Assembly (NCBI RefSeq): GCF_029906345.1
Contig: NZ_JARYGY010000002.1
Span: 277,901 to 341,900 of the forward strand
Direction of reading: 5' to 3'
From: Aquimarina mycalae
GTDB taxonomy: Bacteria; Bacteroidota; Bacteroidia; Flavobacteriales; Flavobacteriaceae
Length of the DNA: 64,000 nucleotides
The translations under genes and the position numbers were made by a program. The notes below the pieces were generated by a model. It was not told the DNA's origin. It saw nothing but the letters and a program-made list of their open reading frames with translations, and did no database searches. Shown piece after piece: positions 54,049 through 63,326 of the stretch (position 1 is the stretch's first letter; each line of letters begins with the position of its first letter).

Positions 54049-54598
54049 TACTAATTTTATTTTGTTGATTTAACTTTTGCTGCAACATTTTTCTTGCTTT
54101 AAATAATTGAGATTTTGACGTACTTTCGCTTACATCCAACATTTTAGCAATCTCAATGTGTTTATATCCTTCTACAGCATATAATACAAACACCATTTTA
54201 TATCCTTCAGGTAAACTATCTATTAACTCCTGAATCTGCTCTACTTCTAATTCTACATTGATATTATTCCAGGATTCTTCATTATATCCAGAGATATCTT
54301 CGGTGAATAATACTTGTTTTTGTTTTCTTAAAAACGATATAGATTCATTGACCATTATTCTTCGAATCCATCCTTCAAAGCTTCCTTCAAAATTAAATTG
54401 TTTAAGGTTTGTAAACACCTTAAGAAATCCATTCAGCATTACTTCTTCAGCAAAATGAGTATCTCGAATATAACGCCGGCATACACCAAGCATCTTAGGT
54501 GCATATTTCTCATACAACTGTCGCTGAGCGTCACGATGTTTTTGTATCGCTTGCTTGATGAGTTGTGTTTCGCTTTTATAAAACTGAATAACTTTCAA
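54029..54598 (-). CDS. RNA polymerase sigma factor, ECF family
   Basis: A 189-residue sigma-70 family factor with only regions 2 and 4. Region 2 spans about 20-90 (YEKYAPKMLGVCRRYI, AEEVMLNGFLKVF, FEGSFEGWIRRIMVNE). Region 4 spans about 120-175 (LPEGYKMVFVLYAVEGYKHIEIAKML and TSKSQLFKARKML). The frame can also start at GTG 54610; the TTG at 54598 matches the common family start (Lys-Val-Ile-Gln). A typical ECF promoter with AAC and CGTC elements lies 40-60 bp upstream, which suggests that it drives its own operon. It is followed by an anti-sigma factor and a barrel protein. Confidence 0.9.
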   Translation of the reverse strand: MKVIQFYKSETQLIKQAIQKHRDAQRQLYEKYAPKMLGVCRRYIRDTHFAEEVMLNGFLKVFTNLKQFNFEGSFEGWIRRIMVNESISFLRKQKQVLFTEDISGYNEESWNNINVELEVEQIQELIDSLPEGYKMVFVLYAVEGYKHIEIAKMLDVSESTSKSQLFKARKMLQQKLNQQNKISNGAIEI

Positions 54599-54635
54599 AG
54601 TAAAAATCACTTATTTATGGCCCTCTATTTACATA

Positions 54636-54662
54636 GACGCAATCACTTTAAAAAAGGTTGCC
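54636..54662 (-). promoter_or_regulatory. ECF-type promoter (GGCAACC - CGTC) of the sigma operon
   Basis: On the minus strand GGCAACC (54656-54662) is followed after 17 bases by CGTC (54636-54639), counting from the AAC core. AAC at -35 and CGTC at -10 with 16-17 bp spacing are hallmarks of ECF sigma promoters. The position 38 bp upstream of the sigma start fits autoregulation. Confidence 0.6.
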
Positions 54663-54802
54663 TGATCGGTTAAAAAAAGTTGTTATAATGGTTATAAGGT
54701 ACAAAAGAAACATCTTACTTCACAGATACAAATCAATACAAAATACTAAAAATCAATATATTAATATTTTAAAGACACGCTTCTTTATAAGTAAAACCTT
54801 TT

Positions 54803-55780
54803 TTATTTTTTTCGATCAATAACGTAATTAACCATTAATTCTAATGAGGATTTGTATTCTGATTCTGGGTATTCTGATAAAATAGTAAGTGCTTCTTCTT
54901 TAAATTGGTGCATTACTGTAGTAGCATAATCTAATCCACCACTTATTTTCACAAAATCAATTACCTCTTTTACTCGCTTCTTATTCTTATTATGGTTCTT
55001 AACAGAATTAATCAGCCATTTCTTTTTTTCCTTACTACAATGGTTTAAGGTATAAATTAATGGTAATGTCATTTTTTGCTCTTTGATGTCAATACCTGTA
55101 GGTTTACCTATTGCAGTATCTCCATAATCAAATAAATCATCTTTGATCTGAAACGCCATCCCGATGAGTTCACCAAATTTCCTCATTTTTTCCACTGCGT
55201 CAGAATCTGGTTCTACTGAACAAGCTCCTAAACTACAACAGGCTGCAATTAAAGTTGCTGTTTTCTGACGAATGATTTCATAGTATACATCCTCAGTTAT
55301 ATCTAGATTTCGCGCTTTTTCTATCTGTAGTAACTCTCCCTCGCTCATTTCGCGTACTGCAACAGATATTATTTTAAGTAAATCAAAATCACCATGATCA
55401 ATAGATAATAATAGTCCTTTAGACAATAAATAATCTCCAACTAATACCGCAATCTTATTTTTCCAAAGTGCATTGATAGAAAAGAACCCTCTACGTCGAT
55501 TAGAGTCATCTACTACATCATCATGTACTAATGTAGCCGTATGTATCAACTCTATTACCGAAGCTCCTCGATAGGTTCTGTCATTAATTTCTCCTCCAGA
55601 AACCATTTTGGATACAAGAAAAACAAACATTGGTCGCATCTGCTTTCCTTTTCTGTTTACAATATAGTGGGTAATTCTATTTAACAACGCTACCTTGGAA
55701 GACATGGATTGAGAGAACTTTTGTTCAAAAAGTTCCATCTCATCAATTATTGGCAGCTTTATTTGTTCAACGACTTTCAA
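54803..55780 (-). CDS. polyprenyl (octaprenyl-type) diphosphate synthase
   Basis: Extends isopentenyl chains to make the quinone side chain or a related carrier. The 325-residue trans-isoprenyl synthase has both Asp-rich motifs: LVHDDVVDDSNRRRG near residue 86 (first) and FQIKDDLFDYG near residue 212 (second), with GKQMRPMFVFL before them. The start is a TTG at 55780 (MKVVEQIK...), the only start before the conserved helix. The small residues before the first motif suggest a long-chain product, but length cannot be fixed from sequence. No terminator is seen between it and the sigma operon, which has its own promoter. Confidence 0.9.
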   Translation of the reverse strand: MKVVEQIKLPIIDEMELFEQKFSQSMSSKVALLNRITHYIVNRKGKQMRPMFVFLVSKMVSGGEINDRTYRGASVIELIHTATLVHDDVVDDSNRRRGFFSINALWKNKIAVLVGDYLLSKGLLLSIDHGDFDLLKIISVAVREMSEGELLQIEKARNLDITEDVYYEIIRQKTATLIAACCSLGACSVEPDSDAVEKMRKFGELIGMAFQIKDDLFDYGDTAIGKPTGIDIKEQKMTLPLIYTLNHCSKEKKKWLINSVKNHNKNKKRVKEVIDFVKISGGLDYATTVMHQFKEEALTILSEYPESEYKSSLELMVNYVIDRKK

Positions 55781-55878
55781 TTCGTAGTACGTGATTTTGT
55801 TTTCTTACTATATGCGAAGATAGCACAATCCACATTGAGCATCAAAACACTTACTGAATAATTTATTCTGCAGTTTTT

Positions 55879-56919
55879 TTAAGATTTATTAGCCAATTGC
55901 CCACAAGCAGCATCAATATCTTTACCTCTACTTCTTCGTACATTAACTACAAAGCCTCTCGACTCTAGCGCGTCTATATAGTTTTCTATTGCTTTATTTG
56001 AAGCTTGTTGAAACTCTCCATCATCAATAGGGTTATATTCTATTAAGTTCACTTTACAGGGAACATATGAGCAAAATCTTAACAATGCATCAATATCTTC
56101 TTTTCTATCGTTAATTCCTTCCCAAACGACGTATTCATATGTTATTCTGCTTTTAGTCTTCTCATACCAGTACTCTAAAGCTTCTCTCAAGTCTGATAGC
56201 GGGAATTTTTCGTTAAACGGCATAATATTAGTACGCACTTCATCAATTGCAGAGTGCAAGGAAACTGCAAGTTTAAAACGCACCTTATCATCTGCCATTT
56301 TCTTAATCATTTTGGGCACACCAGATGTTGATACGGTAATTCTTTTAGGGGACATTCCTAGGCCTTCTGGAGAAGTTATTTTATCAATTGCCTTTAGCAC
56401 ATTATTATAGTTCATTAATGGCTCTCCCATACCCATAAAAACAATATTAGATAGTGGACGATCATGATACAATCTACTTTCGTTATCAATTGCAACTACC
56501 TGATCATATATTTCATCAGGATTAAGATTACGCATTCTTTTTAAACGTGCAGTAGCGCAAAATCTACAATCCAAACTACATCCAACCTGAGATGACACAC
56601 AGGCTGTAGTTCTTGTTGGAGTTGGAATTAAAACAGATTCAACTACTAAACCATCATGTAGTTGTACTGCATTTTTAATGGTTCCATCCTTGCTACGTTG
56701 CATTTGATCAACCCTAATATGGTTAATCACAAAATTATCCTCAAGCACTTGTCTGGTAGCTTTGGAAATATTAGTCATATTTTCAAAACTATGAGCTCCT
56801 TTGCTCCAAAGCCATTCATAGACCTGATTTCCGCGAAAAGCTTTATCACCACTTTCTTCAAAAAACTGGCGTAATTGCTCTTTCGTCAGCGCTCGTATAT
56901 CTTTCTTTTTTGACTTCAT
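55879..56919 (-). CDS. rlmN: 23S rRNA (adenine2503-C2)-methyltransferase
   Basis: Radical-SAM enzyme that methylates A2503 of 23S rRNA, and A37 of some tRNAs in E. coli. The 346-residue product has GCSLDCRFCATA near residue 115 (CxxxCxxC cluster ligands), MGMGEPLMNYNNV, RITVSTSGVPKMI, SLHSAIDEVRTNIMP and a late AACGQL with the second catalytic Cys. The length and order are standard. Cfr, the resistance homologue, is unlikely since the rest follows RlmN closely. It stands alone between the polyprenyl synthase and the chalcone-isomerase-like gene. Confidence 0.96.
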   Translation of the reverse strand: MKSKKKDIRALTKEQLRQFFEESGDKAFRGNQVYEWLWSKGAHSFENMTNISKATRQVLEDNFVINHIRVDQMQRSKDGTIKNAVQLHDGLVVESVLIPTPTRTTACVSSQVGCSLDCRFCATARLKRMRNLNPDEIYDQVVAIDNESRLYHDRPLSNIVFMGMGEPLMNYNNVLKAIDKITSPEGLGMSPKRITVSTSGVPKMIKKMADDKVRFKLAVSLHSAIDEVRTNIMPFNEKFPLSDLREALEYWYEKTKSRITYEYVVWEGINDRKEDIDALLRFCSYVPCKVNLIEYNPIDDGEFQQASNKAIENYIDALESRGFVVNVRRSRGKDIDAACGQLANKS

Positions 56920-57004
56920 TTCTTTGCAAAAGTATGCAAAAGATACAGGGATCTCTAATAGAAAGTGTAAACTATTAATAAAATGTAAGTAGTAAGAATT
57001 TATT

Positions 57005-57973
57005 TTAGAATTTTACTGTACGGAAGTCCTCTCGATTATCCTTACGCGAAGTTTTAACACGTTTCCATTGGTGTACTCCACCTCCTTTATATTTTACATT
57101 AAGTATATTTAAATCATCTTCATCGATCCAGATTTGACAGCCAGAAATCTTTCCGTTTTTGATATCTGTAAATTGCCCGTTCACATACTTAAAACCGCTT
57201 TTGTTAGTTAAGTTTTTAAGAATCACCAATCCTTCTACTGGTTGATTTTTGTCATCACCTAGACACTCATAACATACTGCATCTCTTTCTGATTGACGCA
57301 ACATTCTTTGTATCGATCCAAAAACTTTGTTTTGTATCATATATAGTTGAACTATATTAATAGCCACTCCTGTTTTTTTATCATAGGTTTTCCATTGCCC
57401 TAAAATCGGATTGGCATCATACGACCCTAATAAATCTTCCTTCAATTGAGAATCTACAGGGTTTTCTCCCAACCATATTTTAAAAAGAGCTTGCTTAAAC
57501 TCTAAACTGTTTGGTACAGCACCTAATCGCTCTTTATTTTTATATAAAGTAATCTTTTCATCTTCTGTATATACTATCTTGAAAATCTCATACTTATGGA
57601 TAGTTCCAGGTAGAAGTTGTATAAAATCCCTGATTTGATCTTCTAGAAGATAACTATTACCATCGGTAGCTCGTTCTAATCCATTTCTAATAATTTCTCT
57701 TAAATCATTAGTAGAAATATCAGCTACAGTCTTAATGGTAAGTGCCATAGGAGCATTTTTTTCTGCCACCATAATACCATCTTCAACGCCATCAACCTCA
57801 AAATCCAGGTATAATCCAATAGTATATAACTTCTCTCTTTCACCAGCGCCATTAAGCATCAATTCAGAATTCTCAAAAACATCAATATCATTAAAATGAA
57901 TATTCCCGACTTTAGTTTGAGAAAAAGAAAGAAAAGTAGTAAAAAATAAAACGATGTGTAATATTCTGTTCAT
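57005..57973 (-). CDS. exported chalcone-isomerase-like / DUF2147 fusion protein
   Basis: A 322-residue protein with a signal peptide (to about residue 18, FFTTFLSFSQ). Residues about 20-180 resemble the bacterial chalcone isomerase-like family (NGAGEREKLYTIGLYLDF, LRNGLERATDG-type helix, LGENPVDSQLKEDLLG). Residues about 185-315 resemble DUF2147 (ILGQWKTYDKKTGVAINIVQLY, VCYECLGDDKNQPVEGLVIL, GCQIWIDEDDLNILNVKY). Two exported domains of unknown function are thus joined. The plant enzyme's activity should not be assumed: bacterial members are thought to bind fatty acids or similar ligands. No neighbour suggests a pathway. Confidence 0.75.
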   Translation of the reverse strand: MNRILHIVLFFTTFLSFSQTKVGNIHFNDIDVFENSELMLNGAGEREKLYTIGLYLDFEVDGVEDGIMVAEKNAPMALTIKTVADISTNDLREIIRNGLERATDGNSYLLEDQIRDFIQLLPGTIHKYEIFKIVYTEDEKITLYKNKERLGAVPNSLEFKQALFKIWLGENPVDSQLKEDLLGSYDANPILGQWKTYDKKTGVAINIVQLYMIQNKVFGSIQRMLRQSERDAVCYECLGDDKNQPVEGLVILKNLTNKSGFKYVNGQFTDIKNGKISGCQIWIDEDDLNILNVKYKGGGVHQWKRVKTSRKDNREDFRTVKF

Positions 57974-58345
57974 AAGATAGTATTTAATTCAGGTAGTTTT
58001 GTTCTAGGGCATCTACAAGAAACGATTATTTTTTAAAATAATAAACTTCGGCGGTTCTATACACTCATATTTTCGATAAAGAACCAAATTAACCGATATT
58101 TTACCATTATTCAAACTACGGTAAAACCGTAATTTTTCACAAAAGCTCCGCAAAATACTTATTTTTTTTGAAACAAACAGCATAACATCCTAATTTTAAG
58201 ATTTCTACCATCAAGGATTATTCAAAAAAAAGAAGATTTCCCGTTAAAACTGACCTATATTTTATAATCTTCATCAAAAATAAAAAACTCCGCTTTAGTA
58301 TGAATAAAGTGGAGTTTTTATATGAATACATTAATAATGTCTTTC
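57974..58345. other. intergenic region between queA and the chalcone-isomerase-like gene
   Basis: No ORF. It holds a dyad at 58117-58131 (TACGGT-aaa-ACCGTA) and the queA terminator at 58282-58320. No exact TAnnTTTG box was found upstream of the gene that starts at 57973. Confidence 0.5.
58282..58320 (-). terminator. intrinsic terminator after queA
   Basis: Long stem AAAACTCCGCTTTA/TAAAGTGGAGTTTT (one mismatch) at 58284-58318 with a 7-nt loop. T-runs occur on both sides, so it works in either direction. It lies about 28 bp past the queA stop. Confidence 0.85.
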
Positions 58346-59395
58346 TTAAATTATTAACATTGCATCACCATATGAATAAAACTGATACTTTTCTTTTACA
58401 GCTTCTTCATAAGCTTCCTTAATGAAATCGTGACCAGCAAAAGCCGAAACCATCATTAGTAATGTTGATTTTGGTGTATGAAAATTCGTTATCATACTAT
58501 TCGCTATACTGAAATCATATGGAGGAAATATAAACTTATTAGTCCATCCTCTGAATTCATTTAACGTGTTATCTGAAGAAACTGAACTTTCTAAGGCTCT
58601 CATTACTGTAGTTCCTACAGCGCAAATTCTTTGCTTATTTGCGATTCCTTTATTAATTGTTTCTGTTGCACGTGCAGTTACATATGCTTCTTCACTATCC
58701 ATCTTATGCTTAGATAAATCTTCAACCTCTACTGGATTAAAAGTTCCTAAACCTACATGCAACGTAATTTCTGCAAAATCAACACCTTTAATTTCTAAAC
58801 GCTTCATTAAATGTTTAGAGAAATGCAATCCAGCTGTTGGTGCAGCTACTGCTCCTTCATTTTTTGCATAAATAGTTTGATATCTTTCTTCATCTTCTGG
58901 TTCTGCGTCTCTTTTGATATATTTAGGCAATGGTGTTTCTCCAAGATCCGTTAGTTTTTGTCTAAATTCATCATAAGAACCATCATATAAAAAACGTAGT
59001 GTACGTCCTCTTGAAGTGGTATTGTCTATAACCTCAGCTACTAAACTTTCATCATCACCAAAATATAGCTTATTACCAATTCGAATTTTACGTGCTGGAT
59101 CTACTAGCACATCCCAAAGTCGTGTTTCAGAATTTAATTCACGTAATAAAAATACTTCAATCCTCGCTCCAGTTTTTTCCTTATTTCCGTATAATCTAGC
59201 CGGGAAAACTTTTGTGTTATTAAGAACCATGACATCATTAGGTTCAAAATAATCAATAAGATCTTTAAATTGTTTATGTTCTATTGTTTGATCTTTTCTA
59301 TTAAGAACCATTAGACGTGCTTCGTCCCTATTTTCTGAAGGATATTCTGCTAATAATTCTTGAGGAAGGTCAAAACTGAAATGTGATAACTTCAT
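58346..59395 (-). CDS. queA: S-adenosylmethionine:tRNA ribosyltransferase-isomerase
   Basis: Transfers and isomerises the ribosyl part of SAM onto 7-aminomethyl-7-deazaguanine in tRNA, giving epoxyqueuosine. The 349-residue product shows [12 protein letters not shown] at the start, [35 protein letters not shown] block (here [12 protein letters not shown]), [15 protein letters not shown] near residue 188 and [34 protein letters not shown] closes the family pattern. Its own promoter with both elements lies just upstream, and a strong terminator follows. Confidence 0.97.
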   Translation of the reverse strand: MKLSHFSFDLPQELLAEYPSENRDEARLMVLNRKDQTIEHKQFKDLIDYFEPNDVMVLNNTKVFPARLYGNKEKTGARIEVFLLRELNSETRLWDVLVDPARKIRIGNKLYFGDDESLVAEVIDNTTSRGRTLRFLYDGSYDEFRQKLTDLGETPLPKYIKRDAEPEDEERYQTIYAKNEGAVAAPTAGLHFSKHLMKRLEIKGVDFAEITLHVGLGTFNPVEVEDLSKHKMDSEEAYVTARATETINKGIANKQRICAVGTTVMRALESSVSSDNTLNEFRGWTNKFIFPPYDFSIANSMITNFHTPKSTLLMMVSAFAGHDFIKEAYEEAVKEKYQFYSYGDAMLII

Positions 59396-59420
59396 TAGTG
59401 TTTGTTTTTTTCAAGGTGCA

Positions 59421-59452
59421 AATATACAATCTCGAAATAGGGGTTGTCAAGT
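59421..59452 (-). promoter_or_regulatory. queA promoter with both -33 TTG and -7 TATATTTG elements
   Basis: On the minus strand TTG (59450-59452) is followed after 21 bases by TATATTTG (59421-59428), the spacing expected for the Bacteroidota housekeeping sigma. It lies 26 bp upstream of the queA ATG. It is the best complete promoter in the window. Confidence 0.75.
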
Positions 59453-59473
59453 AAATGTCAATATATTTTATAA

Positions 59474-60694
59474 TTACGAAACTTTAAAGCCTAGTTTCTT
59501 CAAATCAGACCAAAAATCAGGATATGATTTTGATACGACATCTGCTTCTTGAATATACATAGCTGTACGTAGGGCCAAAGGCGCAAAAGCCATAGCCATA
59601 CGATGATCTTTATAGGTAGCTATAGAAACTTCTGATTTAATTGATGATGAAGGTGCTAATCTCAATGTATCCTCAGTAATTGTTACTTCTCCACCTAACT
59701 TTTCAATTTCGGCTTTTAGAGCTTCTAAACGATCTGTTTCCTTAATTTTAAGGGTATGCAATCCTGTAAGGTAACACCCTTTACCTAATCCAAAACACGT
59801 AACAGCAATGGTTTGAGCTATGTCTGGAGCATTTGATAAATCTAATTCTAAAACCTCATCATCATTAGGTATAGGAATTTGACTCAACGTAATTGTATTC
59901 TTATCATAGGTAGTTTCAACACCCATTTGTTTATAAATCTGATCTAGCGCAGAATCTCCTTGATAACTTTCATTTTTATAACTCCCAATAGTTACATTTT
60001 TGTTATCTGATAAAGCAACAATACTATAAAAATAAGATGCGGAACTCCAATCAGATTCTACAGTCACTTTTTTTGTTGTTATCGACTTTACTGGATCAAT
60101 GGTTATTGTATTTCCATCAAAACTTCCATCGATCCCAACATCTTTTAACAGGCTTAATGTCATTTTTATATATGGAACAGAAGTAACCTTTCCTTGTAAT
60201 GAAATTTCTAAGCCATTAGGTAATGATGATGCAATTAACATAAGGGCAGAGATATATTGACTACTGATGTTAGCAGCTAATGACACTTTATTAATTGTTG
60301 GTTTTTTTCCTATAATTTTAATTGGCGGATAGCCTTCTTCTTTTTCATAAGAAATATCACAACCTAATTGCCGCAGTGCATCAACCAATACTTTAATAGG
60401 TCGTTCTTGCATTCTTTTACTTCCAGTCAATATGGTCTTTCTGCCATTCTGCACTGCAAAATAAGCGGTAAGAAAACGCATTGCTGTTCCAGCATGATGA
60501 ATATCTATTAGTTCTTCATCACTGGCTAAAGCTGTTTGCATCAACTGTGAATCATCACTGTTGGATATATTCTCAATTTGTATTTCGCGATATAATGCTT
60601 GTAAAATTAATAATCTATTAGTTTCACTCTTAGAGCCAGTAATTTGTAATGTGGTGGTGTTTATATTCGAAATGTGGTTTAATTTCAAATTCAT
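59474..60694 (-). CDS. aroA: 3-phosphoshikimate 1-carboxyvinyltransferase (EPSP synthase)
   Basis: Sixth step of the shikimate pathway: joins shikimate 3-phosphate and phosphoenolpyruvate. The 406-residue product shows ITGSKSETNRLLILQAL near residue 18, HAGTAMRFLTAYFA near residue 65, LTGSKRMQERPIKVLVDAL, ISSQYISALMLIASS and KETDRLEALKAEIEKLGG near residue 315, with YKDHRMAMAFAPLAL later. It is shorter than E. coli AroA (427 residues), with the usual motifs intact. The GTAMRFLTA substitution pattern differs from the classical LGNAGTAMRP block; tolerance to glyphosate cannot be judged by eye. It starts one base after the 88-residue membrane gene ends. Confidence 0.95.
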   Translation of the reverse strand: MNLKLNHISNINTTTLQITGSKSETNRLLILQALYREIQIENISNSDDSQLMQTALASDEELIDIHHAGTAMRFLTAYFAVQNGRKTILTGSKRMQERPIKVLVDALRQLGCDISYEKEEGYPPIKIIGKKPTINKVSLAANISSQYISALMLIASSLPNGLEISLQGKVTSVPYIKMTLSLLKDVGIDGSFDGNTITIDPVKSITTKKVTVESDWSSASYFYSIVALSDNKNVTIGSYKNESYQGDSALDQIYKQMGVETTYDKNTITLSQIPIPNDDEVLELDLSNAPDIAQTIAVTCFGLGKGCYLTGLHTLKIKETDRLEALKAEIEKLGGEVTITEDTLRLAPSSSIKSEVSIATYKDHRMAMAFAPLALRTAMYIQEADVVSKSYPDFWSDLKKLGFKVS

Positions 60695-60695
60695 C

Positions 60696-60962
60696 TTATT
60701 GGTTTGGTTTTTGTTTTTGTTTTTGTTTTCTTACTTCAAAATAATACCCTAGAATCATTCCATACACTAATCCTCCAATGATTCGTGATATTAGATATCT
60801 TACCCAACGGCCATTATTTATTTTGTCTTCTACAAATGCATCAAAAGCTATACCTCCATATTGCATTAAATGTTCAGTAATACTAAACAGCACAATAAAG
60901 ACAAGCCCTAAAAGCAGTACAGAAATCCAATATTTTTTTGATAAAATGATTGCTCTAAACAT
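60696..60962 (-). CDS. small membrane protein of unknown function (88 aa)
   Basis: An 88-residue protein with a membrane helix at about residues 12-30 (WISVLLLGLVFIVLF) and a second at about 58-75 (LISRIIGGLVYGMILGYYF). It ends in a basic tail made of Lys-Gln repeats that is encoded by a GTTTTT microsatellite. It sits between the MazG-like gene (1-bp overlap) and aroA (one base apart), so it is part of the same transcript. No family is recognised. Confidence 0.7.
   Translation of the reverse strand: MFRAIILSKKYWISVLLLGLVFIVLFSITEHLMQYGGIAFDAFVEDKINNGRWVRYLISRIIGGLVYGMILGYYFEVRKQKQKQKPNQ
60707..60729 (+). repeat. GTTTTT hexanucleotide microsatellite
   Basis: Three complete GTTTTT units (60707-60724) plus a partial unit, read as Lys-Gln codons in the C-terminal tail of the 88-residue membrane protein. 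Because the unit is six bases, slippage would change tail length without shifting frame. Confidence 0.7.
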
Positions 60963-61288
60963 TATTTCAATTTCTCGTTATTATGATGACGATCGTGGTC
61001 TCTTTTTGTTTTTATATCCAATTTTTTATCAAAAGCATCCTGAAGATCTACACCTGTTTGATTTGCCAAACACAAAACTACGAATAAGACATCAGCTAAC
61101 TCTTCTCCAAGATCTTTATTTTTATCACTTTCTTTTTCGCTTTGTTCTCCATAACGTCTTGCAATAATCCTAGCAACTTCACCAACTTCTTCGGTTAGTT
61201 GCGCCATATTAGTCAATTCATTAAAATATCGTACTCCGTGATTCTTTATCCATTCATCAACGGCTTTTTGTGCATTTTGGATGTTCAT
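60962..61288 (-). CDS. MazG-like nucleotide pyrophosphohydrolase
   Basis: A 108-residue all-alpha protein of the MazG/iMazG family, which hydrolyses nucleoside triphosphates or similar compounds to monophosphate and pyrophosphate in a house-cleaning role. The metal-binding motifs are present: LTEEVGEVARII near residue 31 and DLGEELADVLFVVLCLAN near residue 63. Only one MazG domain is present, unlike the two of E. coli MazG. It shares one base with the following membrane gene and lies 2 bp after the stop of the DUF3857 gene, consistent with one long minus-strand transcript. Confidence 0.9.
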   Translation of the reverse strand: MNIQNAQKAVDEWIKNHGVRYFNELTNMAQLTEEVGEVARIIARRYGEQSEKESDKNKDLGEELADVLFVVLCLANQTGVDLQDAFDKKLDIKTKRDHDRHHNNEKLK

Positions 61289-61290
61289 AA

Positions 61291-63309
61291 TTACATTTTT
61301 TTAAGAACTACTTGTTCATTTTCTTTCTGAATAACCTGATTATAGAACTCTTTAATAGCTGAATAGTATTGCGCTGGTATCATTGAAGTGTTTATTGTTT
61401 CATCTACAACAACCTGAACTATTCCGTTAGAAACATTAGACCTGAAAGAAAACTTACCCATATTATCTGGTAATTTAAATGCTCCTGATTTTGGGAACTC
61501 TACTACTTCATATCCTTCAGGTATTTTAATATTTACCATATACATATTAGAAAAACCATACCCGAAGTCTATTGGGTATTTTCTTTCGTCAGATTTAAAA
61601 ACATTTTCTTTATCCCTCAAAAATAGTAAAGGTGAAAAGAAAATCTCGTCTTCTATCACTTCAATTTGATCTTCCATTGTAAAACTAAACCTTTCGCTTA
61701 CTCCTTTACCATATTCTTTAACTCCTTTTACTTCATATGCTTCTAATTCGCTAATTCCGTATTTTCTTTCAAAACGTTTTGCTTTACTCTCATTATCTTT
61801 ACCTCCATTGACTGTTCTAAAGTTATGTGCTAAATAATCCAGATGACTTAAATTCAATTTACCTTTAACCATCCCTTGATCATCAATTTCACATTGCATA
61901 CTATATCGATTCAATGAAGGCTTTTTTGGCCTAAAATTAACCATTTGGGATGCTCCGTTTTTAGAGATCACTCTTCCTGTTCCTCGAATAACTCTATCTG
62001 GAAGAATATTAGGCATTCCGTATTTATCAGTGGCATCCAGATAAAATACTTTACCATCGGGAAGTCTTACTCTAGATATTACATAATCAAATCCATCCAA
62101 TGTTGGAAATAAAGAAATAGCCTTATAACTAGAGCTTACAATTACTGGATTAGCTTCTACACCAGCATAAGAAAGCATGGATGTTAACATTAAATTTATT
62201 TCTGCAACATTACCTGTACCTTCTTTATATGCTTTCTTTAGACCCTTTCTTGAGTAAATCGTATACATATTATTCCAATTCATCTTTCGCTTCACAAAAT
62301 CATACACTAACGCCGCTTTTTTTAACGGATCACTGATCCCGCTTACCAAGGTTGCTACATCATCCTTGTAATAATTACTTTTCTTTAATTCTCCTCCAAA
62401 ATTAGGATTTGTATAAATAGTATTTGTAACTGCTTCCCAAGTAGATGAATAATTATTAATAGGGCTATTAGGAAATGAAGTAAATGCTAATTCAAATACT
62501 AGAGATGACACATAATTCTGTGTATTCCCAGAAAATGGCTCGTTTTTTAATGCAGGAACATTCTGAGAATTAACGACATATCTGGTTCCTCTATATTCAA
62601 TTACCTGACTACTACCTCTTACTCTTCCACCTCCTACACCAGGATCTATTCTTGCAGAAGTTTTATGCGTTAATTTACCTTCATAATTGGATTCCTTTAA
62701 GTCGATCGGCAAATATCCTGTTGAAAATTTCTTGAAATTAAAATACTCTGGAGAGCTTATGTTAACCTCGATCTTTTTGATTGGTATAGCATATTGTAAA
62801 AACACTCGATCTATATTATAAAAGAATGGTGAAACTATTTTGTATTTATACTCTATAACAGAACCATCCTGCAATGCTGGCATGGTGAATTTTGTTTGAT
62901 TATAATTTTCTGAGAGTTCATTTTCAAAAATTCCATCTTTTTTTAATTTAGTTTCGACTATTTTATCACCAACCAAAGAATATGTAATTCCTTTTAAACC
63001 ACTTACTTTTTCTTTAGCACTACTTCTTTTATATAAGTTTATCTCGTCGGTTGCATATTTAAACCCTTCTTTATTATAGACTTTAATCCTCTTAAAAACC
63101 TCTGTTACTAATTCAAACCCATCACCTCCATACATAAACTTCACCTTTTTACTTTCGTATAATACTGCTGCATTTGCAGTACTATCTGATGGATATGATT
63201 TTTCTAATAACTCATCTTTAGAAACTTTCCCATATTTATATTCTTGTGCTTGTATACTTGTTAAAAACACAAGAAATGCACAGACTATTACTATTCTTAA
63301 TTTTCCCAT
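61291..63309 (-). CDS. exported DUF3857/transglutaminase-like protein
   Basis: A 672-residue exported protein (signal peptide ending near residue 21, LTSIQAQ). Residues about 50-230 are a DUF3857-type domain. About 310-400 is a transglutaminase-like region (PLKKAALVYDFVKRKMNWN and EGTGNVAEINLMLTSMLSYAGVEANPVIVSS; the expected catalytic Cys is not where I would place it, with Asn or Ile in its stead). The C-terminal about 170 residues are DUF3858-like. The function of this family is not established. Its 5' neighbour is a paralogue whose C-terminus is also in the window, an arrangement common in Flavobacteriaceae. It begins 17 bp after that gene's stop. Confidence 0.85.
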   Translation of the reverse strand: MGKLRIVIVCAFLVFLTSIQAQEYKYGKVSKDELLEKSYPSDSTANAAVLYESKKVKFMYGGDGFELVTEVFKRIKVYNKEGFKYATDEINLYKRSSAKEKVSGLKGITYSLVGDKIVETKLKKDGIFENELSENYNQTKFTMPALQDGSVIEYKYKIVSPFFYNIDRVFLQYAIPIKKIEVNISSPEYFNFKKFSTGYLPIDLKESNYEGKLTHKTSARIDPGVGGGRVRGSSQVIEYRGTRYVVNSQNVPALKNEPFSGNTQNYVSSLVFELAFTSFPNSPINNYSSTWEAVTNTIYTNPNFGGELKKSNYYKDDVATLVSGISDPLKKAALVYDFVKRKMNWNNMYTIYSRKGLKKAYKEGTGNVAEINLMLTSMLSYAGVEANPVIVSSSYKAISLFPTLDGFDYVISRVRLPDGKVFYLDATDKYGMPNILPDRVIRGTGRVISKNGASQMVNFRPKKPSLNRYSMQCEIDDQGMVKGKLNLSHLDYLAHNFRTVNGGKDNESKAKRFERKYGISELEAYEVKGVKEYGKGVSERFSFTMEDQIEVIEDEIFFSPLLFLRDKENVFKSDERKYPIDFGYGFSNMYMVNIKIPEGYEVVEFPKSGAFKLPDNMGKFSFRSNVSNGIVQVVVDETINTSMIPAQYYSAIKEFYNQVIQKENEQVVLKKM

Positions 63310-63326
63310 GGTTAAATAATTAGTTG

